From: Alteribacillus persepolensis
Lineage (GTDB): Bacteria; Bacillota; Bacilli; Bacillales; Marinococcaceae
Direction: 5' to 3'
Assembly: GCF_900099605.1 (NCBI RefSeq)
Contig: NZ_FNDK01000005.1
Span: 62,001 to 126,000 of the forward strand
DNA length: 64,000 nt
Under the pieces are notes generated by a model, which was given only the letters and a program-made list of their open reading frames with translations, made no database searches and was not told the origin of the DNA. This document shows, piece after piece, positions 34,894 to 43,993 of the stretch. Positions within the stretch are counted from its first letter, which is position 1; each line of letters opens with the position of its first letter. The translations under genes and the position numbers were made by a program.

Positions 34894-36315
34894 TTAGACA
34901 CTTATTTTTTTCATTTTCACGTACAGGTACGTAAGCACAAATGGCACAACAATGGCAATAATCATACCAATCGCAAACACGAGCCAGTATTGTGTATAAA
35001 TGGAAAAGATGGCCGGAATGCCGCCGACGCCAATCGATGTGGCCAAAACGCCGTTAACGGTAATAAATACAGCAGAAATGGCTGAGCCGATAATGGCACA
35101 AATAAACGGAAAACGATAACGTAAATTAACACCAAACATAGCAGGTTCTGTTACTCCTAGAAAAGCGGAGATACCAGAAGACAGCGATAAACCTTTCAGT
35201 TTTTCATCTTTTGAAGCAGCCATCATCGCAAAAGCAGCGGCACCTTGTGCAATATTTGATAAAGCAAGAATTGGCCATAAAAATGTTCCTTGCAGGCTGC
35301 TGCCGATTAGTTGCAAATCCACCGCTAAGAATGTGTGGTGCAAGCCTGTAACAACCAATGGAGCATAAAGAAGGCCGTACAAGAGCCCGCCAATGGCGGC
35401 AAAATTATTAAATGTGTTCACAAAGAAGTCTGTAATGACATTACTAATTGTAAACATCACTGGTCCGATAACGATAAATGCCAAAAACCCAGTAATTAAC
35501 AACGCACCTGGTGCAACAATTAGCATGGAGATAGCATCAGGCACTCTTTTCTTGAGAAAAATTTCAATTTTTGCCAGCACATATGACGCAAATAGAATAG
35601 GAAGAACTTGTCCTTGATAACCAACTTTCTCTACCTCTAATCCAAGTATGTTCCATATTGGAACTTCCCCTGCTTCTTTTGCTTCCCCATATCCGTGTGC
35701 ATTCAATAAATCAGGATGAACAAGCACCAGTCCGAGAACAATTCCTAAAAGAGGGTTACCTCCAAACTTTTTCACCGCTGACCAGCCGATAAGTCCTGGT
35801 AAGAAGACAAATGCGGTACTGGCAATAATGTTAATAATGTCGGCCAAATCCGCCCACTGAGTATGAACATCAACTACCGACTGTCCTTCGTAGAAAATAT
35901 CTGTACCAGTTAATATGTTGTTAATACCAAGTAAAAGACCAGCTGTAACAATGGCTGGAAGAATAGGAATAAAGATATCAGCCAGTACTTTAACCAGTTT
36001 TTGCACGATATTCATATTCTGTTCAGCTTGGGCTTTTGTTTCTTCCTTAGAAGATTCCTCTTTGCCGGTTATTTTAATCAGTTCTTGATACGCTTTTTCC
36101 ACTGCCCCTTGTCCAATAATGACTTGGAACTGTCCGCTAGAAGCAAATGCTCCTCGTACAATATCAATATTTTCAAGCTTCTCCTGGTCTACTTTGCTTT
36201 CATCATGTAAAGCAAAGCGAAGCCGAGTAACACAGTGGGTGACAGATGCAATATTTTCTGTCCCGCCTACGGCCGCAACAATCTGTTCGACGGATTTTTT
36301 GGTTACTTTTGCCAT
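34894..36315 (-). CDS. treP: Trehalose-specific PTS enzyme IIBC
   Basis: A 473-residue permease that imports trehalose and phosphorylates it to trehalose-6-phosphate. The IIB domain (1 to about 85) has its phosphocysteine in VTHCVTRLRFAL. A linker is followed by the IIC domain with about ten membrane segments, including LYAPLVVTGLHHTF and GVTEPAMFGVNLRYRFPF. There is no IIA domain, so a general IIA such as that of glucose must donate phosphate, as in B. subtilis. AGGAGGG precedes the ATG, and a cre site overlaps the leader. Confidence 0.95.
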   Translation of the reverse strand: MAKVTKKSVEQIVAAVGGTENIASVTHCVTRLRFALHDESKVDQEKLENIDIVRGAFASSGQFQVIIGQGAVEKAYQELIKITGKEESSKEETKAQAEQNMNIVQKLVKVLADIFIPILPAIVTAGLLLGINNILTGTDIFYEGQSVVDVHTQWADLADIINIIASTAFVFLPGLIGWSAVKKFGGNPLLGIVLGLVLVHPDLLNAHGYGEAKEAGEVPIWNILGLEVEKVGYQGQVLPILFASYVLAKIEIFLKKRVPDAISMLIVAPGALLITGFLAFIVIGPVMFTISNVITDFFVNTFNNFAAIGGLLYGLLYAPLVVTGLHHTFLAVDLQLIGSSLQGTFLWPILALSNIAQGAAAFAMMAASKDEKLKGLSLSSGISAFLGVTEPAMFGVNLRYRFPFICAIIGSAISAVFITVNGVLATSIGVGGIPAIFSIYTQYWLVFAIGMIIAIVVPFVLTYLYVKMKKISV

Positions 36316-36327
36316 GGATAACCCTCC

Positions 36328-36343
36328 TGGTAAACGTTTTCAT
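36328..36343. promoter_or_regulatory. cre site (CcpA) in the tre leader
   Basis: TGGTAAACGTTTTCAT matches WTGNAARCGNWWWCAW with one mismatch. It lies between the promoter and the treP start codon, where CcpA bound there would block elongation when glucose is present. Confidence 0.7.
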
Positions 36344-36429
36344 GTCATGCAAAAAAAAGATACTACTATTAGTGCTTACATGCGGCGGTGATCATCGATA
36401 AACGATAATAATCCGCTTTCACTTCATGC

Positions 36430-36441
36430 TTGTATATACAA
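36430..36441. promoter_or_regulatory. TreR operator 1
   Basis: TTGTATATACAA, a perfect 12-bp palindrome identical to the known TreR operator core. It overlaps the -10 of the candidate tre promoter (TATACA with CTGAAA 17 nt upstream, 36459-36431, leftward). Confidence 0.85.
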
Positions 36442-36465
36442 ATTACAATCAATTTTCAGTTTAAC

Positions 36466-36477
36466 TTGTATATACAA
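36466..36477. promoter_or_regulatory. TreR operator 2
   Basis: A second exact TTGTATATACAA, 36 bp centre to centre from operator 1 and just upstream of the -35 region. Confidence 0.85.
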
Positions 36478-36672
36478 ATAGGTCAATAAAAAAGATATAG
36501 GTATGTATGTTAAAAATATGGAAAAGTTACATGAAAAGCAGGTGGATAACTGAATAATAATAAAGAAGCCAATAAGGAATTAATGAAAGGCGGCACAGGT
36601 TTCTTATGCCATTATATCTTCTCCAACCAAGTTATTGCTATGCACCGAATCGCAAGGAATCATTATTTATTG

Positions 36673-36701
36673 TTTACAGAATAAAAGCAGTCATGTTAAA
36701 T
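36673..36701 (+). promoter_or_regulatory. Candidate promoter of the BCCT transporter gene
   Basis: TTTACA (36673-36678) and TTAAAT (36696-36701), spacer 17 nt, about 40 nt upstream of the proposed start. Confidence 0.4.
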
Positions 36702-36741
36702 TCGTCATTTGCAAAAATCGACATGAAAAAAGGAGCGGACA

Positions 36742-38247
36742 ATTATTTTAAATAAAAAACAACCAAAGCCTGCTATTGATTGGACAGTCTTAACGATAAG
36801 CGGAGGATTGCTTCTTTTATTTGTTCTGGTGTCATTTATTGATTTAGATGCGATTTCCTCCTTTGTAAATGTTTCATTTGATTGGTCTGTCACGTTTTTT
36901 GGGGCTTTTTGGCAGGTGCTCATGCTGGCAACGTTTTTCGTAGCACTGTGGCTTGGGTTTTCACGTTACGGAAAATTAAAGCTTGGAAAGCGTGATCAGC
37001 CAGAAATTAGTACGTTTAAATGGATATCGATGATTATGGCAACACTTTTAGCTGGAGGCGGTGTATTCTGGGCAGCGGCAGAACCTATGTATCACTTTGT
37101 TGACGCACCGCCGTTATTTGGAGAAGATAATAATCCGTCTACCGCACTTGCCCAAAGTTTCATGCACTGGGGATTTTTAGCCTGGGCAATACTTGGTACA
37201 TTAAGTGCCGTTGTGTTGATGTATGGACACTATCATAAGTCGATGCCAATGAAGCCAAGAACACTGCTTTATCCAATGTTTGGAGAAAAGATTAACAATA
37301 ACATTATAGGAAAAGTGATTGACGCGTTTTCTATTATTGCCGTGGCGGCTGGAACAATCGGTCCCATAGGGTTTTTAGGGCTGCAAGCCAGTTACGGGCT
37401 GCAGGCTGTATTTGGCATACCAGATGTATTTCTAACTCAGCTCATGATTATTATTGGGGTAGTATTCATTTCTACGATTTCAGCAGTGACAGGTTTGTAC
37501 AAGGGTATTCAATGGTTAAGTAAGTTTAATGTGCGTTTAGCTCTTGGTTTGTTAGCTGCTGTTTTGCTGGTAGGACCTGCGGGCTTTATTATTGATCAGT
37601 ACGTGGTATCATTAGGGACGTATCTAACAGAATTTGTTTCAATGGGGACTTACCGCGGAGAAAATGAATGGCTTGGATTATGGACGATATTTTTCTGGGG
37701 ATGGTTCATCGGGTATGGGCCGATGATGGCAATGCTTGTCAGCCGTATCTCCAGAGGGCGCACCATTCGTGAACTGATGGTTGCTGTAGCCATTATCGCC
37801 CCTGTTGTCACTACATTTTGGTTTACTGTTGTTGGTGGTTCAGGTATTTACTTTGAAATGGAAAACCCCGGTTCAGTTTCGGATGCCTTAATGGATACAG
37901 GAATGCATGCAGCAATGATTGCTATTACAGAACAATTACCATTATCATGGATAATTACACCGTTATTTTTGTTGTTAACCGTTCTGTTTGTTATTACAAC
38001 AACAGATTCTATGGCGTTTACGATTTCGATGGGGATTACAGGTGACGGGAATCCGACGTCGAAGCTGCGTATTTTCTGGGCGGTTTTAATGGGAGTGATC
38101 GCCGCTATTCTTCTATACATTGGAGAAGGAGGCGTAGAGGCACTGCAGAACTTTATTGTAGTAACAGCTGTCCCGGTATCCATTTTACTTCTTCCAATGA
38201 TTTGGCTTGCGCCAAAAGTCGCTAAAAAAATGGCTAATAAAGCATAA
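36742..38247 (+). CDS. BCCT family osmolyte transporter, probable ATT start
   Basis: A protein of about 501 residues with twelve membrane segments, of the betaine/choline/carnitine transporter family. The region SRISRGRTIREL and FMHWGFLAWAILG identify the family. The reading frame from the first ordinary start (TTG 36808) cuts into the first membrane segment and has no properly spaced ribosome binding site. The frame stays open upstream to a TGA at 36724 without ATG, GTG or TTG. AAAAAAGGAG (36726-36735) is 6 nt from ATT 36742 and 9 nt from ATT 36745, giving MILNKKQPKPAIDWTVLTIS, a good BCCT N-terminus. The usual WWxxWxPF aromatic box is altered to WGWFIGYGPMM, so the substrate may not be glycine betaine. 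A single-base error in the A run near 36726 is the alternative explanation. Confidence 0.8.
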   Translation: MILNKKQPKPAIDWTVLTISGGLLLLFVLVSFIDLDAISSFVNVSFDWSVTFFGAFWQVLMLATFFVALWLGFSRYGKLKLGKRDQPEISTFKWISMIMATLLAGGGVFWAAAEPMYHFVDAPPLFGEDNNPSTALAQSFMHWGFLAWAILGTLSAVVLMYGHYHKSMPMKPRTLLYPMFGEKINNNIIGKVIDAFSIIAVAAGTIGPIGFLGLQASYGLQAVFGIPDVFLTQLMIIIGVVFISTISAVTGLYKGIQWLSKFNVRLALGLLAAVLLVGPAGFIIDQYVVSLGTYLTEFVSMGTYRGENEWLGLWTIFFWGWFIGYGPMMAMLVSRISRGRTIRELMVAVAIIAPVVTTFWFTVVGGSGIYFEMENPGSVSDALMDTGMHAAMIAITEQLPLSWIITPLFLLLTVLFVITTTDSMAFTISMGITGDGNPTSKLRIFWAVLMGVIAAILLYIGEGGVEALQNFIVVTAVPVSILLLPMIWLAPKVAKKMANKA

Positions 38248-38252
38248 GTAAT

Positions 38253-38287
38253 AAAAACTGCCCGGGAAGCCCGGGCAGTTTTTTCTA
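38253..38287 (+). terminator. Terminator of the BCCT gene
   Basis: AAACTGCCCGGG and CCCGGGCAGTTT with loop AAG, followed by TTT. Confidence 0.92.
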
Positions 38288-38570
38288 GGTTCGAATATAA
38301 GTGCTGGGGGTATATAAGTGGTGTGCTTGTTTGCATTAAGGAAAGACTGCCTTTGTCAAAGGATGAAAAGATAAGAAAAACAGGGGCCTTCTGTCATAAA
38401 GACTCGTCTGCAAACCGCAAGTTTTTCTTAGTGATTGCCTATATCTTTTACTACCTGGCTTGTAACAGTCAGAGGAGGCGCCTGCGGGAAAAGCAGGAGC
38501 TGTTCATGCCAAGCGGCCGGAAGAGTCATCCAACCAGAAAGGGGGCCCCAACAACCTTGATAGACCTTTT
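38288..38570. repeat. Degenerate GC-rich repeat copy between the BCCT gene and mreBH
   Basis: GATAAGAAAAACAGG (38369), GCAAGTTTTTCTTAG (38418) and GCGCCTGCGGGAAAAGCAGG (38478-38497) are pieces of the dispersed element. CATCCAACCAGAAAGG (about 38527-38542) is close to GGTCAACCAGAAAGGAG at 63024. No gene is visible. Confidence 0.5.
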
Positions 38571-39578
38571 TTATACAGAAGCTTTTTGCAGTTTGTCAAT
38601 CATTTTTAGAGAACGGCCTGTGCCGATTGCCACTGCCTCTAAAGGTTGAGGGGCGATATGAACAGGGACGATGATTTGTTCACTAAGCCAGTCTTGCAAG
38701 CCATTTAATAAAGCCCCGCCACCTGAGAGAATAATCCCTTGATCGACAATATCACCGCTAAGTTCAGGAGGACATGTCTCAAGTGTTCCTCGAATTGCTT
38801 CAAGAATATGCTCTAAGGATTCTGCAATTGCTTCATGGATTTCGCTGGAGTGGAGCACGACAGACTGAGGAAGACCGGTAACCAAGTCACGGCCGCGTAT
38901 TTCCATTGATTGTTCTTCATGATCTGGACTGGCATTGCCGATGTTAATCTTTATATCCTCTGCCGTTCGTTCTCCAATCAGCAAATTATAAGTTTTACGA
39001 ACATAGTGAATAATATCTTCATCCAAATTGTCACCGCCGCGGCGTATCGAACGGGAAGAAACGACTCCGCCATAGGAAATAATTCCGACTTCTGTTGTTC
39101 CTCCGCCGATGTCAACAATAACATTGGCAGTTGGTTCTTCGACGGGCAGATCAGAACCAAGTGCAGAGGCAACCGGCTCTTCGATTAAATGAACGTCTTT
39201 AGCTCCGCAGCTCATCACCGCATCGCGTATTGCCCGTCGTTCAACAGACGTAGATCCACAAGGCGTACAAACAATCACTTTTGGTTTGCGAACAGAAAAA
39301 CCAACGTTTTTACTAGTTTTTTTCATAATGTGTTTTAATAAGCTCGATGTTACATCATAGTCTGCAATAACACCTTGTTTGAGCGGACGCATAGCAACGA
39401 TTTGTCCAGGTGTTTTTCCTACCATTTCTTTAGCCTCTGTTCCAACGGCAAGAACGTCATCAGTTTCTGTATGTATCGCAACAACGGAAGGCTCGTTTAA
39501 AACAATGCCTTTTTCTTTTGTATAAACGAGAATGTTAGCTGTTCCTAAGTCAATTCCAATTTCTGTATTTGATAGCAT
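38571..39578 (-). CDS. mreBH: Rod-shape actin homologue MreBH
   Basis: A 335-residue bacterial actin, exactly the length of B. subtilis MreBH, which polymerises under the membrane and guides cell-wall synthesis (LytE positioning). The actin fold motifs are [13 protein letters not shown] (phosphate 1), [16 protein letters not shown] (phosphate 2) and [14 protein letters not shown] (adenosine). [13 protein letters not shown] resembles MreBH more than MreB or Mbl. ATG 39578 is preferred with AAGGGTG 6 nt upstream; a GTG at 39587 is too near that site. It stands alone, unlike mreB of the mreBCD operon. Confidence 0.9.
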   Translation of the reverse strand: MLSNTEIGIDLGTANILVYTKEKGIVLNEPSVVAIHTETDDVLAVGTEAKEMVGKTPGQIVAMRPLKQGVIADYDVTSSLLKHIMKKTSKNVGFSVRKPKVIVCTPCGSTSVERRAIRDAVMSCGAKDVHLIEEPVASALGSDLPVEEPTANVIVDIGGGTTEVGIISYGGVVSSRSIRRGGDNLDEDIIHYVRKTYNLLIGERTAEDIKINIGNASPDHEEQSMEIRGRDLVTGLPQSVVLHSSEIHEAIAESLEHILEAIRGTLETCPPELSGDIVDQGIILSGGGALLNGLQDWLSEQIIVPVHIAPQPLEAVAIGTGRSLKMIDKLQKASV

Positions 39579-40019
39579 GTTATTCACCCTTCTTCAGGTT
39601 AATTGTTCCCATTAGCCATTTTATAGGGAAAGGGATAAAGACAGTAAGGGTCTAATAGATTAGATAAGAATGGTGGAAAAAAGAGGCAGGCTGTTTATTC
39701 CGATAAAAAAGGCTCATTTTTGTTTGATGAAAAGGGATAATTGTGAAAAAAGTTTAGTGAATAATGAGGGTGTTCACGACAAAGTAGACATATTAGCCTA
39801 GTTTTTGACACGTATTTAAACAAAATGTAAAGAAAGGGAATCAATTGTAATGAAACAAAAATAAAGCCAGGATGTGAAAAGACCTGGCTCTATCAATAAA
39901 GAAGAGTGTGTTCGAAAACTCACCGCCGCTTATAGATCTTCTAAGGACAGATTGTTGTGGAAGTTTATACATGTTTTTTCATTCAATAGAATTGCCTTAT
40001 GTGTATATCGGAAATTTTC
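39579..40019. other. Intergenic region upstream of mreBH and downstream of lplJ
   Basis: About 440 nt with no believable gene. It holds the lplJ terminator and must hold the mreBH promoter. I could not identify a sigma-I-type promoter with confidence. The A/T-rich stretch around 39790-39850 has no clear repeat. Confidence 0.4.
39852..39889 (-). terminator. Terminator of lplJ
   Basis: AGCCAGG pairs with CCTGGCT around an 11-nt loop; on the minus strand it is followed by TTATTTTTGTTTC. Confidence 0.8.
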
Positions 40020-41015
40020 TTAATAAAGCAGCGACAATATATCTTCTTCGTTTACTGGTCCGAAATACTCATGTAAGTCAAATGGTTCCAGTGCTTCTTT
40101 TAACGCCCGGACTTCATATTTCTGGCCTTCTAACGCGTGTTCTATTTCTTTTGTGTCTTTGACTCCAAAGTAGTCTCCATAGATTTTACATGTCTCAATA
40201 TACCCTTTTTTAACATTGAAACGAATGTCAATCAAACCGGCGTCAAATTTTTTCGAACGCTCTACATCAAATGCAGGGGACTTTCCGTAATTCCAATTCC
40301 AGTTTTTGTATCTTTTTTCTGCTATGACATGCACTTTATCCCAATCATCTTTTGTTAAGTGATACACAGGAATATGGTCTTCGGAGTGAAAAATATGACG
40401 CAGCAATGTTTGTTTAAATTCATTAATTGATAAGGGTGTATCGAGGAAGTCGTTAATATTTCCAACACGGCTCTTGATGGATTTTATCCCCTTGGATTTG
40501 ATTTTTTCATCTTTTACATTTAACGCTGAAACAACGTGTTCAATTTGTGAATCAAGCATTAATGTTCCATGGCTGTACATCCGCCCTTTGGTGGTAAACT
40601 GAGCGTTGCCGGAGATTTTTTTGCCATTTGCCTGAATATCATTTCGACCAGATAACTCCGCTGGCACGCCCATATTATTTAATGCTTCAATAACAGGTTC
40701 TGTGAATTTTTTAAAGTTATGGAAGCTGTTTCCATCATCTTTTGTGAGAAAACTAAAATTAAGGTTGCCTAAATCGTGATAAACAGCCCCTCCTCCAGAA
40801 AGTCTTCTTACGACTCGAATATCGTTTTCTTCGACATAATCAACATTTATTTCTTCTATTGTATTTTGGTTTTTGCCGATAATAATAGAGGGACGGTTTA
40901 CGTAAAATAACAGATACGTGTCTTCTTTATCTAAATCCATATGTTCAAGTGCAAATTCCTCTATAGCTAAATTGATCTGCGGGTCGGTTACACCTTTATT
41001 ATCAATAAAACGCAT
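40020..41015 (-). CDS. lplJ: Lipoate-protein ligase LplJ
   Basis: A 331-residue ligase, the same length as B. subtilis LplJ, that activates free lipoate with ATP and attaches it to GcvH and 2-oxoacid dehydrogenase E2 subunits. The nucleotide-binding motif RRLSGGGAVYHD spans residues 70-81. The catalytic lysine is Lys133 in NGKKISGNAQ. A C-terminal accessory domain begins near residue 250. AGGAGG is 7 nt before the ATG. It appears to be a single-gene unit. Confidence 0.95.
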   Translation of the reverse strand: MRFIDNKGVTDPQINLAIEEFALEHMDLDKEDTYLLFYVNRPSIIIGKNQNTIEEINVDYVEENDIRVVRRLSGGGAVYHDLGNLNFSFLTKDDGNSFHNFKKFTEPVIEALNNMGVPAELSGRNDIQANGKKISGNAQFTTKGRMYSHGTLMLDSQIEHVVSALNVKDEKIKSKGIKSIKSRVGNINDFLDTPLSINEFKQTLLRHIFHSEDHIPVYHLTKDDWDKVHVIAEKRYKNWNWNYGKSPAFDVERSKKFDAGLIDIRFNVKKGYIETCKIYGDYFGVKDTKEIEHALEGQKYEVRALKEALEPFDLHEYFGPVNEEDILSLLY

Positions 41016-41309
41016 TATGGTGCCTCCTTGTTAATATGAATACTAATGAAATGGGGAAGAAAAAAAGCTGGATATGAACATGCGTGTATATTTTACTACA
41101 ATAATAATAACGTAACAAAAAGTTTGAACTGCTGTATCACCATGTGCTTTTAGAATACCCGGCAGTGAAGAAAGAATAACGAAAACAGCACAATAATTTT
41201 GATCCTGATGAGAAAGGTACAGGAGGAAGCATGTTGAAACGCTTCACCGAACGTACTGCAATTCTGTCATTGGGTATGCAGGTGAACGGTAGAAATTATA
41301 TATTTCCTA

Positions 41310-41341
41310 TAAAAAAACTCGGCATTAAGCCGAGTTTTTTA
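41310..41341. terminator. Bidirectional terminator upstream of the cysH promoter
   Basis: AAAAAACTCGGC and GCCGAGTTTTTT with loop ATTAA. It insulates the cys promoter from upstream transcription. Confidence 0.85.
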
Positions 41342-41370
41342 TTGACTTTTTTATCTATACTCACTAAAAT
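41342..41370 (+). promoter_or_regulatory. Promoter of the cysH-sirC operon
   Basis: TTGACT (41342-41347) and TAAAAT (41365-41370), spacer 17 nt, each one mismatch from consensus. A second TATAAT at 41425-41430 lacks a -35. The leader of about 80 nt shows no riboswitch. Confidence 0.7.
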
Positions 41371-41456
41371 ACAGTTTAACGAGTAAACATATAATCCTTA
41401 TAAACATACTATGAATTGAAACAGTATAATTTATTGAATAGAGAAGGAGGAGAGCT

Positions 41457-42164
41457 ATGCTGACGTATAAGACAGCTGATGATCATCAGCTTACAGAAAT
41501 CAATGAAAGCGAGCTAGCTCGAAAAGATGCATTGGATGTCATACGCTGGGGTTACAAACAGTATGGGGATGATTTGGTTTATGCGTGCAGCTTTGGCGCT
41601 GAAGGCATAGTGTTAATTGATTTAATCAGTAAAATTAAAGCCGACGCCGATATTGTCTTTTTAGATACGGATTTTCATTTTAAAGAAACATATGAACTGA
41701 TTGAAAAAGTGAAACAAAAGTATCCCGAGCTAAACATTACGATGCTAAAGCCTGATTTAACTCCGGAAGATCAGGCGGAAAAAGAAGGAGATCGTTTATG
41801 GGAAAGCAATCCTGACCGCTGCTGCCAGCTTCGTAAACTGAATCCACTGGAAAATACGTTAAACAAATACAGCGCATGGATGTCGGGGTTAAGAAGAGAA
41901 CAGTCTCCGACTCGAAAAAACACTCAGTTTGTTAATAAGGACCAACGTTTTTCTTCCATTAAAATTTGTCCTTTAATCCATTGGACGTGGGATGATGTAT
42001 GGATGTATATTAATACGTTTGAGCTTCCGTACAATCCGCTGCATGACCAGAACTATCCAAGTATTGGCTGCATGCAGTGCACCAACGCTGTACTAGAAGG
42101 TGAAGATTTACGAAGCGGACGCTGGGCTGGTCAAGGTAAAACCGAATGCGGTTTGCATAAATAA
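41457..42164 (+). CDS. cysH: Adenylyl-/phosphoadenylyl-sulfate reductase CysH
   Basis: A 235-residue reductase that turns APS or PAPS into sulfite. The paired cysteines Cys122-Cys123 (DRCCQLRK) and Cys205-x2-Cys208 (GCMQCT) bind the [4Fe-4S] cluster typical of APS-using enzymes. The catalytic cysteine is Cys231 in KTECGLHK. The N-terminal CSFGAEG.VLIDL and VFLDTDFHF motifs belong to the adenosine-binding fold. AAGGAGGAGAG precedes the ATG. It heads a six-gene operon. Confidence 0.96.
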   Translation: MLTYKTADDHQLTEINESELARKDALDVIRWGYKQYGDDLVYACSFGAEGIVLIDLISKIKADADIVFLDTDFHFKETYELIEKVKQKYPELNITMLKPDLTPEDQAEKEGDRLWESNPDRCCQLRKLNPLENTLNKYSAWMSGLRREQSPTRKNTQFVNKDQRFSSIKICPLIHWTWDDVWMYINTFELPYNPLHDQNYPSIGCMQCTNAVLEGEDLRSGRWAGQGKTECGLHK

Positions 42165-42190
42165 TAAATCTTGAAAAAGGAAGTGAGCAT

Positions 42191-43330
42191 ATGAGCTTGA
42201 AACCACATGGCGGAGAATTAGTAAACAGAGAAAACTTTTCAAAAGAAACAGGGCATATTACAGCTGAAATCACACTTGACGATATTGCCGTTTCCGACTT
42301 GGAATTGATTTCTAATGGTGCATTTAGTCCCTTGACTGGTTTTTTGAATCAAACAGATTATGAATCCGTTGTAAATGATATGCGTCTGGCAGATGGCACC
42401 GTTTGGAGCATTCCAATTACGCTGCCTGTATCACAAGAGCAAGTGTCCTTGTTAGAAAAAGGCAAGGAGGCAAGATTAGTATATAACGGAGAGACATTCG
42501 GAACGATTGAAATCGAAGAGCTGTACACACCAGATAAAGAAAAAGAAGCTGAACTTGTCTATACAACAACAGAAGACGCTCACCCAGGTGTGAAAAAATT
42601 GTATGAACGACCTGATACGTATGCAGCAGGCCCGGTTACATTAGTGAAGGAAATACCACATCAAGAGTTCCGAACCTATTACTTAAAACCTGCTGAAACG
42701 CGTCAAACATTTGCTGACAAAGGATGGGAAACGATTGTCGGCTTTCAAACGAGAAACCCGGTTCATCGTGCGCATGAATACATTCAAAAGACAGCGCTTG
42801 AGACGGTGGATGGTTTGTTTTTAAATCCACTTGTCGGTGCAACAAAAGCAGATGATATTCCAGCAGATGTACGGATGGAAAGTTATGAAGTGTTATTAAA
42901 AGACTATTATCCAGAAAATCGAACTTTCTTAGCAGTGTTTCCTGCAGCCATGCGTTATGCAGGACCGCGTGAGGCTGTGTTCCATGCGATGGTTCGCAAG
43001 AATTACGGATGCACCCACTTTATTGTAGGAAGAGACCATGCTGGTGTTGGTGATTACTACGGCACATATGATGCACAGCACATTTTCCGTAACTTCACAG
43101 AAGAAGAATTGGGTATTAAACCATTGTTTTTTGAACACAGCTTTTATTGCAGCAAGTGCGAAAATATGGCTTCTGCGAAAACTTGCCCGCATGGAAAAGA
43201 AGACCATGTTATTTTATCCGGGACAAAAGTGAGAGAAATGCTTAAGAAGGGCGAACATCCGCCTGCTGAATTCAGCAGACCAGAAGTGATTAACGTGTTG
43301 ATTAAAGGTATGAAAGAAACTGTATCGTAA
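42191..43330 (+). CDS. sat: Sulfate adenylyltransferase Sat
   Basis: A 379-residue ATP sulfurylase that makes APS from sulfate and ATP. The family motifs [23 protein letters not shown] and SGTKVREML are present. A zinc-binding cluster YCSKC..M......CPHG lies near the C-terminus. It is 26 nt behind cysH and 33 nt ahead of cysC; AAAGGAAGTGAG precedes the ATG. The order differs from B. subtilis, where the sulfate permease cysP sits between cysH and sat. Confidence 0.96.
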   Translation: MSLKPHGGELVNRENFSKETGHITAEITLDDIAVSDLELISNGAFSPLTGFLNQTDYESVVNDMRLADGTVWSIPITLPVSQEQVSLLEKGKEARLVYNGETFGTIEIEELYTPDKEKEAELVYTTTEDAHPGVKKLYERPDTYAAGPVTLVKEIPHQEFRTYYLKPAETRQTFADKGWETIVGFQTRNPVHRAHEYIQKTALETVDGLFLNPLVGATKADDIPADVRMESYEVLLKDYYPENRTFLAVFPAAMRYAGPREAVFHAMVRKNYGCTHFIVGRDHAGVGDYYGTYDAQHIFRNFTEEELGIKPLFFEHSFYCSKCENMASAKTCPHGKEDHVILSGTKVREMLKKGEHPPAEFSRPEVINVLIKGMKETVS

Positions 43331-43363
43331 TACGGAAAAACAAGAGGAAAGCGGGGAATTGAA

Positions 43364-43960
43364 ATGGCAGTGGAGAATATCACCTGGCATGATGCATCGG
43401 TAACACGTAAAGAAAGAAACCGTAAAAATGAACATGAGAGTTTTGTGCTCTGGTTTACGGGCCTCTCAGGATCTGGAAAGTCAACGCTTGCTAATGCCGT
43501 GTCAAGAAAGTTGTTTGAAGATGACAAGCAAACGTACGTGCTGGACGGGGACAATATCCGGCACGGGCTAAATAATGACTTAGGTTTTTCGCCGGAAGAT
43601 CGTAAAGAAAATATTCGCAGAATTGGTGAAGTATCGAAGTTGTTTGTCGATGCCGGCTATATTGTCAGTACTGCGTTTATATCTCCATACCGGGAAGACA
43701 GACAGCAAGTACGCCAATTGCTGCAAGATGGGGAATTTATTGAAATATACGTAGAATGCAGCTTGGAAACGTGTGAAGAGCGCGATCCAAAAGGGTTGTA
43801 TAGAAAAGCAAGAAATGGAGATATCCCATCGTTTACAGGAATCAGCTCACCCTATGAAGAACCAGAAAGTCCGGAACTGGTTGTAAACACAGAAGAAAAT
43901 TCTATTGAGGGAGCGGCTGATTTAATTGTAGACTATTTAAAAGGAAAAGAACTGTTATAG
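43364..43960 (+). CDS. cysC: APS kinase CysC
   Basis: A 198-residue kinase that phosphorylates APS to PAPS. Walker A is GLSGSGKST near residue 35. The family motifs [22 protein letters not shown]-like [19 protein letters not shown] and [10 protein letters not shown] follow. GGGGAATTGAA precedes the ATG. Its presence with a dual-specificity CysH suggests that PAPS also serves other sulfotransfer reactions or regulation. Confidence 0.95.
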   Translation: MAVENITWHDASVTRKERNRKNEHESFVLWFTGLSGSGKSTLANAVSRKLFEDDKQTYVLDGDNIRHGLNNDLGFSPEDRKENIRRIGEVSKLFVDAGYIVSTAFISPYREDRQQVRQLLQDGEFIEIYVECSLETCEERDPKGLYRKARNGDIPSFTGISSPYEEPESPELVVNTEENSIEGAADLIVDYLKGKELL

Positions 43961-43993
43961 GACGTTTTCACACGTGATATTGGGGGGAGCAGC

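Larger units (their letters stand above)
41016..41456. other. Intergenic region between lplJ and cysH
   Basis: A divergent 441-nt gap. It contains a hairpin at 41310-41341 and the cysH promoter. I find no S-box riboswitch, which controls cysH in B. subtilis. A 51-codon ORF at 41231 has a good AGGAGG but reads through the hairpin and the promoter, so it is not called. Confidence 0.45.

Noticed and set aside
41231-41386. 51-codon ORF with AGGAGG between lplJ and cysH
   Set aside because: It reads through the bidirectional hairpin and the cysH promoter. A leader peptide role is conceivable but nothing else supports it.
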